28,919 bases of DNA from Lewinellaceae bacterium (lineage in GTDB: Bacteria > Bacteroidota > Bacteroidia > Chitinophagales > Saprospiraceae). The stretch's first letter is position 1. Every line of letters starts with the position of its first letter. The stretch is from NCBI GenBank assembly GCA_020636445.1, contig JACJXV010000047.1, forward strand, positions 1 through 28,919, read 5' to 3'. The translations under genes were made by a program, and so were the position numbers. This document shows positions 16,863-27,062 of this stretch, in pieces. A model generated the notes under the pieces. The model did not search any database. It was not told the origin of the DNA and saw nothing but the letters and a program-made list of their open reading frames with translations.

Positions 16863-17429
16863 TTAAATACGCTGTTGCAGCTCGTCGTCGGTTCCTGATC
16901 TAAGTAAAATCAACGTGTACCCGATTAATGTTAATAAATATCCCCAGATTAGCCTGTGGGGTACGGGAATTAAATGCCACAGGATAAGCGTTGCAAGAAC
17001 AATACTAATCACCCCAACTTTTTCTTTTTTGAAATAATGTAAACTCAGGATAAGTAACCCCGTATTGAACACCTTGGCGCTTGACCCTATCTCAACAAAA
17101 GGTTTCCAAATGGAGGGAACTTGAGAAATATGGTTAGTAAATTCCATCCGTGCTTCTTCGTTGGGAAAACTCCACCAAATAAAATCGAGTACACACATTC
17201 CAATAACACACGCAACCCCCAAAAGGGTAACAGGAATTCCCACCAAACTGTAAATGCTTTTCGGAGAAGATACTATTTGTGGAATTAGAAAAACCGAACC
17301 AACCCATAAAAACCAATGGGCATAATCAATCGGCTTCTGGTTATATACAAAATCATTGCCTTGAGCTAAAATAAGCTGACCAATAAGCATAAAAATTAGC
17401 CCAGTTAAGAAGAAAACCCTGTAAGTCAT
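16863..17429 (-). CDS. hypothetical membrane protein, 188 aa
   Basis: A 188-residue hydrophobic protein with about six predicted membrane helices (near residues 4-22, 38-55, 62-84, 118-132, 137-155 and 158-175) and a charged C-terminal tail. I recognise no family. The reading frame is clean, and the hydrophobic pattern and codon use look real, but the region is more AT-rich than its neighbours. No operon partner is near. It sits at the beginning of a sparse region that contains an IS remnant and broken genes, so it may be accessory. Confidence 0.65.
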   Translation of the reverse strand: MTYRVFFLTGLIFMLIGQLILAQGNDFVYNQKPIDYAHWFLWVGSVFLIPQIVSSPKSIYSLVGIPVTLLGVACVIGMCVLDFIWWSFPNEEARMEFTNHISQVPSIWKPFVEIGSSAKVFNTGLLILSLHYFKKEKVGVISIVLATLILWHLIPVPHRLIWGYLLTLIGYTLILLRSGTDDELQQRI

Positions 17430-17873
17430 ATTATCGCTGTTGTTCGCTTTTCTTCTTGATGATAAGCTTGTAGCCCTCCGGAATTTATGGAAGATTCCTA
17501 TTCTTTTCTATACGCCTCACGGAGTGATTTGTACATTTTTAGCTTGTTATCCTGGGCCAAGGCTGGCTTGCCAAGCCCTGATTAAAGCTACTTATACCAC
17601 CCAGATTGGCTGCGCCCTCCTAAACCTTTCCCTGTGGGGTATAGTTTCATCACAAAAGAAATTTTTGATAAAATTTTATTGGAAAAAACAGGTACTCACG
17701 GACATCGTAAACACCATAACAAAACCGTTTAGGAAATGCATTGTGCGGGCGTTAAAAGCCCATCAGGTGAAGTCGCCGAGCTGCGCCATCAGAGAACCTT
17801 GCTGAATGCATAGCTCGACTACTTCATTTTCCTTGGAGTAAAAACAGTTGTGCGTTGATACCGCTCACGCTTC
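17430..17873. other. 444-base stretch without a recognisable gene
   Basis: The only long frame (17440-17805, plus strand) has no family resemblance and an unlikely, cysteine-rich composition. An AT-rich tract runs from about 17640 to 17690. I saw no repeat, tRNA-like structure or terminator here. Confidence 0.6.
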
Positions 17874-19292
<1,419 letters not shown>

Positions 19293-19735
19293 TAGGAATA
19301 GATTCTTGGTGGCTGGTAAAAATAGTTCATTCGATCTTTACAGGGAGCGCTGAACGGCATTCATTTTGTATGCTAAGTGCCAGAAGTGCTTTTGGTAAGG
19401 GGTTATTTTTTGGAATAGATTTTGCTGAAAAACATATTCATTTTAGAGCGTGCAGCGGAATTTGGTAGCTTAGCAAAAGGCAGTCGGGTGTATCTGGTAG
19501 GTTAACCACAACTTGCAAGAGGCAGGTCCAAACATTTAGCGTTGGAAAACAGCTGGATAAGTTACCTTGGTGGGCAGCCGAAACTCATTTGACTGATAAA
19601 TTCCTTTTAGGCAACCCATCGGAGGGTATGGCAAGCAAAGGAGATTTGGTGGAGGCCTGTTCAGGCTAACACTAATCTGACAGCACAAACCGATTTTAAA
19701 CCCTGACTGTCAGATCAAGTCGTGGCTATTCCATT
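19293..19735. other. 443-base stretch without a recognisable gene
   Basis: No credible reading frame. A TATTTTTA box (minus strand, 19317-19324) about 25 bases upstream of the sugar dehydrogenase ATG resembles the -7 promoter element with one mismatch. Near the DinB end, CTGACAG and CTGTCAG form a small inverted repeat around about 19677-19715. Otherwise I see nothing. Confidence 0.55.
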
Positions 19736-20020
19736 TCAAAATGTAATTTTTATTTCCTCTGCTCTAAATGCCCATTCCATGTGCTGGTTTAGGTCTTGGC
19801 GTATTAACAGGTTTAATTGTGCAACATGGTGTTGTGTATGCCGAAGATTATAAAGTGTTATTTCCAATATTGGATAATCCATATCTTCTGGTTCAGTCCC
19901 TTCCGTAAATCGTTCACTTAATTTTTCCTCTGTCAAAGAATCAATTAGCTTTTTGCACTTAATCCTAATGGTGCTGAGGTAATCGCCAATTTCTTGTTGG
20001 GTATACATTTTATCAGGGAT

Positions 20021-21019
20021 TATACTTGTAGCGAAATGATTTGGGAAAATTCGTAAATTTTGGCATGGAACTACACTTGAGTACGGAAGAGGTAAAAGAA
20101 TTGCAACGGATCCAGAAAAAGGATCGGTTTCATCGCCGTCGGTTTATCAAAGCGACGGTTCTTCTGATGCTCCACCGGGGTCTGTCCATGGAAGATATCC
20201 AAATGAGTCTTACGCTGGATGACAATAATAACGATGTAAAAGCCTTCCAGAAAAGGGCTAACGGTATATGAAATGCAAAGCTAAGCGGTGCTTACTGAAG
20301 AACAGAACAACGCTGTGTGACCACCCGACGAAAATCTGTATATAGATTCCATATTGGTGTGCCTATGTGGCAGGCTTTTGTACCATCTCTGGAATGCGGA
20401 TCTGGCATCGGCTGGTGTTTACAAACAAACAAAGCGGTCCTGAGTAAAAGAAGAGGAACAACGTGCTTTTCTGGAAGAACATTGCCGGATTTACTCCAAG
20501 CGGGTAGCGGCGGAAATGCTGAGGTTTACTTTCAGATGGAGTACATCCGACGCATAACACCAAACAGGAAGAGGCTGATCCGCGGGACAGGACTGAAATT
20601 GATTGTATAGGTCGCAAGCGAGTCAACATTAATGGCGCAATTCGCGACTAAGCCAGAGCAATGGTCTACGACGCGATTGCATCATGCTCAGCCACAACGA
20701 CTATGCGCAAGTTGTGTATAAACACGAAAGACGATCTATCTGGTGCGACAATGCAAAAACTGCTGCGCATGGTTGCAGAGTGGGGCGGCTGGTACACGCC
20801 TTGAATCGTCTTCCTGCCTGCTTATTCAATTTGAACTTCTGATGAGCGACTTTGGCGGTTAAAAAGAAGTAACCATTCTAACGACACCTATGCTGTTTCG
20901 TCAAGCCATCATCCATTTTTTGACAATGCAAGAATATAGAAGAATTGCGAAAGCTACTGACCTTTGAATCGACAGGGTAATTTTCTATTCATTTAGCCCA
21001 AACCACTTCGTGAGGTATA
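20021..21019 (+). mobile_element. degraded IS630-family insertion sequence with TA duplication
   Basis: A ~995-bp element (20023-21017) flanked by TA at 20021-20022 and 21018-21019, as expected for IS630/Tc1 transposition into TA. Its ends are imperfect inverted repeats: left TACTTGTAGCGAAATGATTT and, read inward from the right, TACCTCACGAAGTGGTTT, both continuing into GGG and an A-rich stretch, with a 2-base gap. The element contains a frameshifted transposase in the forward orientation. It is somewhat shorter than intact relatives, suggesting small deletions. The insertion target is the DinB gene on the opposite strand. Confidence 0.85.
20065..21000 (+). pseudogene. IS630-family transposase, multiply frameshifted
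   Basis: The ATG at 20065 opens an N-terminal helix-turn-helix segment (LSTEEVKELQ, then RRRFIKATVLLML and LSMEDIQMSL) that stops at 20271. The rest is scattered over three frames. FLEEHCRIYSKRVAAEML is near 20470-20520. The DDE region DGVHPTHNT begins near 20535, followed by GRKRVNINGAI. WCDNAKTAA, with the second Asp codon at 20747, follows, then LPA and ERLWRLKR, with the Glu codon at 20844. A degraded tail EELRKLLTFES is near 20938-20970. The order and spacing match IS630 transposases, but several stops and frameshifts make it non-functional. It lies entirely inside the inverted repeats. Confidence 0.85.
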
Positions 21020-21464
21020 AATCACCAATGATGTCTTTGGGTATTCCTCCTTTTTCGTGAAAGGAAGCATGGGGTTAAAACTTGGAGGTATTGTTGTAGG
21101 TAATCCAGGAAAATCGTACTGTGAAAAGCGATATAATAAAATCTTTTATTGGCCATAAAATAATCAGCAGGACTACTCAAGATTACATTGATAAGCATAT
21201 CAATGCTTGCTCCAAATTGATTCCACAAAATTTCTTTTATCGAATTATTCATTTCCAATCGGATAGGTTTTTCTTGTTCTTTGATGGCCACTTTGGTACA
21301 TGCCAAGGATAGCGAAGCTTTCCCCATTTCAGGCACAATTAAAATTAGAGATTAACTATAAATTCCCCCTTTTTATTTCTGGGTGGAAGCCTTTCCCGGA
21401 GTGCACTCAAGCCGGCACGCGCAGGTGAAGGTATGCCCGTCAAATCATCTTTTCCCAAATAATC

Positions 21465-21485
21465 AGTCACCAGCTATCGGCTATC
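21465..21485. repeat. heptamer-like repeat at the end of the adenosine deaminase gene
   Basis: AGTCACC, AGCTATC and GGCTATC follow each other as three degenerate 7-base units. The stop codon of the adenosine deaminase frame (21474) lies inside, so its last residues GDSR are encoded by the repeat. The 221 bases from 21253 to 21473 hold nothing else recognisable. Confidence 0.5.
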
Positions 21486-22944
21486 ACCAACCTCCCTCAA
21501 CACCTTCTCCTCAAATTGCCCAAAGCGGGCATCGAGTTCCTGGAATAGTTGTTTTTTGCTGTCCTCATCCTCCAGGAAGCTATACTGGATGCTGTTGTAG
21601 ACCAACTTTTTAATGTCGGGGTAAGAAAACTCAGGATAATCCCGGGCCAGTCTGACGTACTGTTCGGTGAGATTCGTGCGCAGCACGCCGGCATCATCCG
21701 TACTGATTACAATGGGAACCCCGGCGCGATGGTATAGCAGCAGGGGGTGGTCACCCCCCGCAACACCCAGGATGAAATCATTACTGCTCAAATTGATTTC
21801 CACAGCTACCTGGCGTTGTTTCATCAGGCTCAAAAGCCCATAAGGATCCTGTTCGTAGGCCAGGTCAACGCCATGGCCGATACGGTTGGCACCAGCTACT
21901 TCGATGGCCGAGCGAATATGCCAGCGGAGGTTTTCCGGACTAGTAATGCCCAGTCGTAACTCGCCGGCATGCATGGCATACCGTACGCCGGGGAAGCGCT
22001 TGCGACAAAACTGGTACATCTGCATGTGTAGCCAGTAATCGCGCAGGGCCACCGGGTCGTGCTCCGGAGCGACGATATTGACCCCATCAATCAGCGGGCT
22101 GGCGGTTGCCGAAGCAAAGGAAACAACCAGCGCGGCGAATACATCGGTCGGCGGAACGACCCGGATTACATAATTTTGATAGCGGAGCTTAAACCCCGGT
22201 TCGTCAAGCCCCAGTTCCTGGTGTTGCTGTGCCAATTGGGTGTTGAAGGATTCTACACAGGCCTGGTAGCCATTGCGCTGGATCTGACTGAAAATGAGGG
22301 TTAGCAAGCGAGTCTAACCCGCGCGTGTCCTGCCGGCGTTGGAGGAGCCAGAGCTGATCATTCCAGGCCGGGTTTGCACCATTGAGGGCCACGGAACAAG
22401 AGATCCGCTGATACATCGTTTCGATATACTGCACATTCTCTTCCAGGGCCCGGGTTTTGATTTCCAATAATCCACGCACAGTTGCCACATCCGAAGCGGC
22501 ATCAAAGCGAGGGAAGGTGTTGAAGAAGTCATCATAACTGGCACCTTCGCTGGGAAAAAAGTCGAGCGCCGACCAGTAGCGCAACAGCCGCCGCCGCACC
22601 TCGTAGCTTCCCAGCTGTTTTTCCCAATCAGTTAGTTTTATCCAGTCGCGGCGCTTGCTTCCTGCCGGTGGGGTAGGAACAACAGCGAGGGTTCCCGGGT
22701 TAACCCAGAACCCATTTTTTTCAGCAGCATCCAGGTAGGTTTCCGGATAAACAGAACCCGAGAAATGATGGTGGAGGTCCCCCCCCTTCGGCATTTGGGC
22801 AAAAAAAGCGGTCAGGGCAGCCGGATAGCTGCGGATACTGTCAAGGTATTCAGCAACTTTGCTAACGCGCAGTTCAGGAGTCGTTTGGCACCGGCCAAAG
22901 ACCATCCAACCCAGCGTTAAACAGCAACTAAAAAAGATTTTCAT
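21474..22944 (-). pseudogene. secreted adenosine deaminase, one frameshift
   Basis: Two overlapping frames together encode one adenosine deaminase of the secreted, growth-factor-like type, which converts adenosine to inosine. The N-terminal frame starts at 22944 with a signal-like segment and has the zinc motif DLHHHFSGS (His58, His60). The C-terminal frame has HAGEL (zinc-site Glu region), NRIGHGVDL and STDDAGV, completing the metal site. The frames join near 22308 (DTRGLDSL, then LTLIFSQIQ). The total of 1471 bases equals 490 codons plus one, so a single extra base accounts for the break. It is either a recent pseudogene or a sequencing error; all catalytic motifs are otherwise kept. It is divergent from ftsE. 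Confidence 0.88.
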
Positions 22945-23098
22945 CAGTGTTAGGGTTAAGGCAGGTTCATGATTCTCAGAATACAATCCGCTATTCAGGT
23001 AAAGATGCTAAAAAGCCCCCTTATCGGAAAGCACCCTTCCAAAAGATTTTCCCGAAAAAGGAATCGCATATAAAACAAGGGAATCCGGTGAGATTCAC

Positions 23099-23106
23099 TA
23101 TTTTTG
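23099..23106 (+). promoter_or_regulatory. -7 element TATTTTTG for ftsE
   Basis: TATTTTTG matches TAnnTTTG and ends 23 bases before the ATG at 23130. It lies inside the in-frame upstream extension (to 22947), which therefore is probably untranslated. It is identical to the element before uridine kinase. A -33 TTTG is not obvious. Confidence 0.5.
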
Positions 23107-23129
23107 GACGAGGTCAAACATTTCCCTAC

Positions 23130-23825
23130 ATGAATAAAATGATAGTCCGCCTGCAAGGGGCGGCCATTTACCAGGAGGATTCCTTGATTTTGCAGGAAGT
23201 ACAACTGCGCATTAATGAAGGGGAGTTTACCTATCTGATCGGTAAAACGGGTAGTGGTAAAAGCAGCTTGCTGAAGACCATCTATGCGGCACTTCCCCTG
23301 CGCGAAGGGAAAGGTGAAGTGGCAGGTTATGATTTGCGCAAGCTTAACCGCCGGACAATACCCTTGCTGCGCCGCAAGCTGGGCATCGTTTTCCAGGATT
23401 TTAACCTACTGACAGATCGCAGTGTACTGGCTAACCTCCAATTCGTGCTGCGGGCTACCGGCTGGAAGGATGCTGCCAAGCGCCAGGAACGCATCGCCGA
23501 GGTACTGCAGCAAGTTGGCCTCGCCGGGCAGGAAAACAAACTGCCGCACCAGCTTTCAGGGGGTGAACAACAGCGGGTGGTCATCGCCCGGGCCCTGCTC
23601 AATAGCCCGGCATTAATCCTGGCCGACGAACCTACCGGTAACCTCGACCCCGAAACATCTGATGACATCCTGCTCTTGTTGCGGGAGGTTTCTAAGCGCA
23701 ATAACGCCGCCGTGCTGTTTGCTACCCACGACTACCGCATCCTGGAGAATTTTCCGGCACGGATTATCCGCTGTGTCAATGGGCGTATCCACGATGACCA
23801 GGAACTGGAAGTAGGCAATTCTTGA
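23130..23825 (+). CDS. ftsE: cell division ATP-binding protein FtsE
   Basis: A 231-residue ABC ATPase. Walker A is GKTGSGKS (residues 38-45), the Q-loop VFQDFNLL, the signature LSGGEQQRV, Walker B LILADEPTGNLD and the H-loop FATHDYRIL. The short, single-domain form and the LTDRSVLANL segment are typical of FtsE, which works with the membrane protein FtsX to control peptidoglycan hydrolases at the septum. FtsX is not adjacent. The ATG at 23130 is chosen over 22947 because the family begins here and a promoter motif lies just upstream; 23139 is an alternative. The stop is 17 bases before the next start codon. LolD- or MacB-type ATPases are a less likely alternative. Confidence 0.88.
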   Translation: MNKMIVRLQGAAIYQEDSLILQEVQLRINEGEFTYLIGKTGSGKSSLLKTIYAALPLREGKGEVAGYDLRKLNRRTIPLLRRKLGIVFQDFNLLTDRSVLANLQFVLRATGWKDAAKRQERIAEVLQQVGLAGQENKLPHQLSGGEQQRVVIARALLNSPALILADEPTGNLDPETSDDILLLLREVSKRNNAAVLFATHDYRILENFPARIIRCVNGRIHDDQELEVGNS

Positions 23826-23842
23826 CCAAAAAACAGGTACAT

Positions 23843-25717
23843 ATGATTCGCAACTATCTCTACACAACACTCTTACTCTTTCTGGTTTCGGGCATTTTTG
23901 CTCAGGGAAAACTTAGCCCTGATGCCCAGTATATCCGGAAAAACTACACCAAAACGGAAACCTACATCACCATGCGTGATGGGGTGAAGTTATTTACCTC
24001 CATCTATGCTCCCAAGAGCAAAAAGGAGAAGTTTCCCATGATTATGACCCGAACGCCTTACAGCGTCGCTCCTTATGGGCCGGATAATTACCCGGCGCGG
24101 TTGGAGTTGTACATGGATCTGGTTCGGGAAGGCTATATCTTCGTTTTTCAGGATGTGCGCGGCCGCTATATGAGCGAGGGGAATTTCATGGATATTCGGC
24201 CTCACAACCCCAATAAAAAGGGGGCTCAGGATATTGACGAAAGTTCCGATTCCTACGACACGATCGACTGGCTGGTGAAAAACGTACCCAATAACAATGG
24301 CCGCGTCGGGGTTTATGGGATTTCTTACCCTGGCTTTTATTCTACGATGACCTTGCCGGACGCTCACCCTGCCCTGAAGGCTGTTTCGCCACAGGCGCCC
24401 GTTACCGATTGGTTTATCGGCGATGATTTCCACCATGGAGGGGCTTTGTTTCTACTGGACGGATTCCGGTTTATGTCGGGGTTTGGTCGGCCGCGCCCGA
24501 AGCCTACGACCGAGAATGCTGCGGGCTTTACCTTTCCTAACCAGGATAATTACCAGTTCTTCCTGGACCTCGGTCCGGTTCGCAATGTGAAAGCCAAGTA
24601 TTTTGCCGACTCTATCCATTTTTGGAACCTGATGATGGAGCATCCCAATTATGATGCTTTTTGGCAGGCTCGTAACCCCCGTCCCCATTTGCACGATATC
24701 AAGCCCGCCGTGATGACGGTCGGTGGCTGGTTTGATGCCGAAGATTGCTTTGGGGCACTGCGAACTTATGAAGCTATTGAAAAGCAAAACCCTGCCAGTA
24801 CTTCCAACCGGCTGGTGATGGGCCCATGGTATCATGGTCAATGGGCCCGTGATGAAGGCAGCCAAATGGGGAATGTACATTGGTTTGCGCCTACGGGTGA
24901 TTACTACCAGCGGGAAATGGAGCTGAAGTTTTTCAACTTCTACCTCAAGGACAAGGGGACCATGGATCTACCGGAAGCCTCCATTTTTGTCACCGGTAGC
25001 AATACCTGGAAAGGTTTCGATGCCTGGCCTCCCCGGCAGGCTACGGATATGTCGCTGTATTTTCAACCCCAGGGTGGGTTGAGTTGGTCGGCACCAAAGG
25101 TGGCTTCCAGCTTCGATGAATATATCTCGGACCCCAACCGCCCGGTTCCGTATACGGAGGATGTTCATCTGGGGCGTACGCGCGAATATATGACTGATGA
25201 CCAGCGGTTTGCTTCCCGCCGGCCCGATGTGATGGTCTATGCAACAGAGGTACTTACCGAAGATGTTACCCTGGCAGGCCCGGTGGATGCTGCTTTGTTT
25301 GTCAGCACCACGGGTACTGATGCCGACTATGTCGTCAAACTCATCGATGTCTTTCCAGACGATCTGCGCGATTACCCTGGCAACGCCAAAGAAGTTCCGA
25401 TGGCTGGCTACCAGATGCTGGTACGCGGAGAGATCCTGCGGGGGCGTTTCCGCAATTCCTTTGAACACCCGGAGCCCTTTATTCCCAACCAGGTAACCGA
25501 AGTGAGTGTTCAGCTGCCTGATGTGGCACATACCTTTAAAAAAGGCCACCGCATAATGATCCAGGTGCAAAACTCGTGGTTTCCCCTGGCCGACCGTAAT
25601 CCTCAAAAATTTGTGGATATCTACCACTGCGGCCCTGAAGATTTTCAGCAGGCTACCCACCGGATTTTTCACGATTCTTTCCGGCCTTCACAGGTACGGG
25701 TGAAGGTGTTGAAATAG
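23843..25717 (+). CDS. secreted CocE/NonD family hydrolase (S15-like)
   Basis: A 624-residue alpha/beta hydrolase of the CocE/NonD or X-Pro dipeptidyl-peptidase (S15) type, which contains esterases, acylases and peptidases. The signal peptide is about 21 residues (ending IFAQ). The nucleophile motif is GISYPG with Ser161; the GGWFDAEDCFG segment carries the likely acid and GPWYHGQW the histidine. The C-terminal third (from about residue 400) is the jelly-roll domain of the family (DVTLAGPVDAALF, VQNSWFPLADRNP). The ATG at 23843 fits the signal peptide; a TTG at 23822 would overlap ftsE by four bases. The exact substrate cannot be predicted. It probably shares a transcript with ftsE; a large hairpin follows the stop. 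Confidence 0.92.
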   Translation: MIRNYLYTTLLLFLVSGIFAQGKLSPDAQYIRKNYTKTETYITMRDGVKLFTSIYAPKSKKEKFPMIMTRTPYSVAPYGPDNYPARLELYMDLVREGYIFVFQDVRGRYMSEGNFMDIRPHNPNKKGAQDIDESSDSYDTIDWLVKNVPNNNGRVGVYGISYPGFYSTMTLPDAHPALKAVSPQAPVTDWFIGDDFHHGGALFLLDGFRFMSGFGRPRPKPTTENAAGFTFPNQDNYQFFLDLGPVRNVKAKYFADSIHFWNLMMEHPNYDAFWQARNPRPHLHDIKPAVMTVGGWFDAEDCFGALRTYEAIEKQNPASTSNRLVMGPWYHGQWARDEGSQMGNVHWFAPTGDYYQREMELKFFNFYLKDKGTMDLPEASIFVTGSNTWKGFDAWPPRQATDMSLYFQPQGGLSWSAPKVASSFDEYISDPNRPVPYTEDVHLGRTREYMTDDQRFASRRPDVMVYATEVLTEDVTLAGPVDAALFVSTTGTDADYVVKLIDVFPDDLRDYPGNAKEVPMAGYQMLVRGEILRGRFRNSFEHPEPFIPNQVTEVSVQLPDVAHTFKKGHRIMIQVQNSWFPLADRNPQKFVDIYHCGPEDFQQATHRIFHDSFRPSQVRVKVLK

Positions 25718-25777
25718 GAAATGAGAAATGAGAAATGAGAAATGGGAAAACATTTCTCATTTCTCATTTCTCATTTC
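25718..25777. repeat. perfect 27-bp inverted repeat made of GAAATGA heptamers
   Basis: Beginning on the base after the hydrolase stop codon, three copies of GAAATGA plus GAAATG (25718-25744) face their exact reverse complement (25751-25777) across the 6-base loop GGAAAA. A short T-run (about 4-5 bases) follows on the plus strand. It lies between two convergent genes and would form a 27-bp RNA stem in either direction, so it may act as a terminator or mRNA-stabilising structure. Its heptamer make-up links it to the other intergenic repeats. Confidence 0.9.
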
Positions 25778-25936
25778 TTTTCACCTAATACCTATCCATC
25801 CTTTAATTTCCCAGTTGACAGAACACTTGACAGCCTGTTCATCGGCGAGGCTTTTCAACGAAGTTCAGAATTAAAGTTGCCTCTTGCAGCCAAGTAATGG
25901 AATTTTGAACAAGCTCTTAATTAGCCGCGCTTACGG

Positions 25937-26803
25937 TTACTTCGTAAACAACCGGATATAATCGATGCTCAAATAATTCGGCCAGTGGGTGTCGCCCTCC
26001 GGGGATTCCCTCCGCGTGCCGTTATTGAGTACGATGTACATGTTCTGAGAGGGCCAGTCCGGTATACCTGCTGAGGACAACCTGCGCACCTCTTTTCCAT
26101 CAATATACCAGACGGCATAGGAGGAGGTCCAGGCAAACCCGTAGATATGCCATGCCTCGCAATCGTATTTTGCATCAAAACCGGTGATAAAATAGCTCTT
26201 CCATTGCTGGTCGGGCCAGGATGTGTGGCATAAATGCATCCCCATTTGATCAAAGCCCAGATCATTCCGGTAGCCAAAGTATTCAAACAAGTCCCACTCC
26301 GGGCACCAGCTCAGGTCTTCCGGGATCAGCCAGATGGCCGGCCATACTTTGGCTCCACTGGGAAATTGCGCTTTAACTTCCAGATAACCTTCCCTGAAAA
26401 AGACTTTGTGCATGGACATGACCCAGGCGGAACTGTATTGAAATGTTCCCTCCGGACTACTCCCCTGGATGCGCTCTTTTTGATTGCGCAATATTAATCG
26501 TCCATTTTCTATGTATGCATTCTCTGCGGTAAAATAGGCATCGTATTGATTATTCAGCAGGTATTGCCCAGCTGCTCCGGGCACCAGATCTCCGGAAACG
26601 GGATCTTTTAAGCCCACCGTCCAGTATTTTTCATTCAGGGTTTCAAATGAATCTTCCCATTGCAGCTTGAACCCCTCCCTGGTAACCACTCCAGGAGTTA
26701 AGGATTCTTTTCCATTTTTCCCGGATTCCATGATTTTACATCCACACACCAGAGAGAGCCCAACGAATGGAATCAACATTTTTCTTATACCCCAAAGGCA
26801 CAT
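25937..26803 (-). CDS. glycoside hydrolase family 16 lipoprotein
   Basis: A 288-residue protein with a lipoprotein signal (lipobox VCGC, Cys22 from the 26803 start). The GH16 jelly-roll domain has the catalytic motif E-W-D-L-F-E with Glu169 as nucleophile, Asp171, and Glu174 as acid/base, preceded by KVWPAIWLIPED. The family hydrolyses beta-1,3- or beta-1,4-linked glucans and galactans (laminarin, agar, carrageenan); the precise substrate is not clear here. A longer frame from 26872 would put the lipid Cys at 45, too far in, and its ATG overlaps a promoter element, so 26803 is preferred; 26779 is also possible. It is convergent with the CocE-type hydrolase. Confidence 0.9.
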   Translation of the reverse strand: MCLWGIRKMLIPFVGLSLVCGCKIMESGKNGKESLTPGVVTREGFKLQWEDSFETLNEKYWTVGLKDPVSGDLVPGAAGQYLLNNQYDAYFTAENAYIENGRLILRNQKERIQGSSPEGTFQYSSAWVMSMHKVFFREGYLEVKAQFPSGAKVWPAIWLIPEDLSWCPEWDLFEYFGYRNDLGFDQMGMHLCHTSWPDQQWKSYFITGFDAKYDCEAWHIYGFAWTSSYAVWYIDGKEVRRLSSAGIPDWPSQNMYIVLNNGTRRESPEGDTHWPNYLSIDYIRLFTK

Positions 26804-26863
26804 TGGCTGTATATTTTTTAAACGACTCCAAGGCTTGTCGTGTCCAGGCAATTTCTTAATATA

Positions 26864-26893
26864 CAAAGACATACTTACTTACATATTGTCAAA
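26864..26893 (-). promoter_or_regulatory. putative promoter of the GH16 gene
   Basis: On the minus strand, TTTG (26890-26893) is followed after 18 bases by TGTCTTTG (26864-26871), one mismatch from the -7 consensus TAnnTTTG. The consensus spacing is 19-21. The -7 element overlaps the ATG at 26872, which implies that translation starts further in, at 26803 or 26779. Confidence 0.4.
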
Positions 26894-27062
26894 GATGTCG
26901 ACAAAAGGAGACCGCCAGTAGTAAGGTACAACAAACATTTCAAGCTGGAGGGAGTCCGTCAACGATGGGAAGTAAAAGAAAATCGATCTGGGAATGCTAT
27001 CAACATCCCAAATCCACTCAGCGTAAGGAATTTGCCTATATTTAAATATCAAACTCTTGTTT

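Larger units (their letters stand above)
19736..21252 (-). pseudogene. DinB-family gene interrupted by an IS630 element
   Basis: The two halves of one DinB gene flank an insertion. The N-terminal part starts at the ATG at 21252 (MNNSIKEILWNQFG, then IAFHSTIFLDY) and continues to 21020. The C-terminal part runs from 20020 to 19736, with KKLIDSLTEEKL and the metal-binding helix LRHTQHHVAQLN. Joining the flanks with a single TA gives the continuous reading GGIPKDIIGDLIPDKMYTQQ, exactly what the family shows here, for a protein of about 167 residues. Two further small frameshifts, near 21091-21106 and 21057-21064, damage the N-terminal half, so the gene has decayed since. The 90-residue C-terminal frame alone lacks one metal ligand and is unlikely to work. 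Confidence 0.88.

Noticed and set aside
17440..17805. 121-residue plus-strand frame
   Set aside because: No family pattern, odd composition and no neighbour support; treated as a chance frame in a non-coding stretch.
20041..20271. Stand-alone 76-residue helix-turn-helix regulator
   Set aside because: It is the N-terminus of the degraded IS630 transposase; the rest follows in other frames within the same inverted repeats.
21022..21336. Stand-alone 104-residue protein on the minus strand
   Set aside because: Residues from the internal ATG at 21252 are the N-terminal half of the interrupted DinB gene, then out of frame; the part before it is not DinB-like.
22280..22330. Programmed ribosomal frameshift in the adenosine deaminase gene
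   Set aside because: No slippery heptamer or downstream pseudoknot is evident, and this enzyme family is not known to use recoding.
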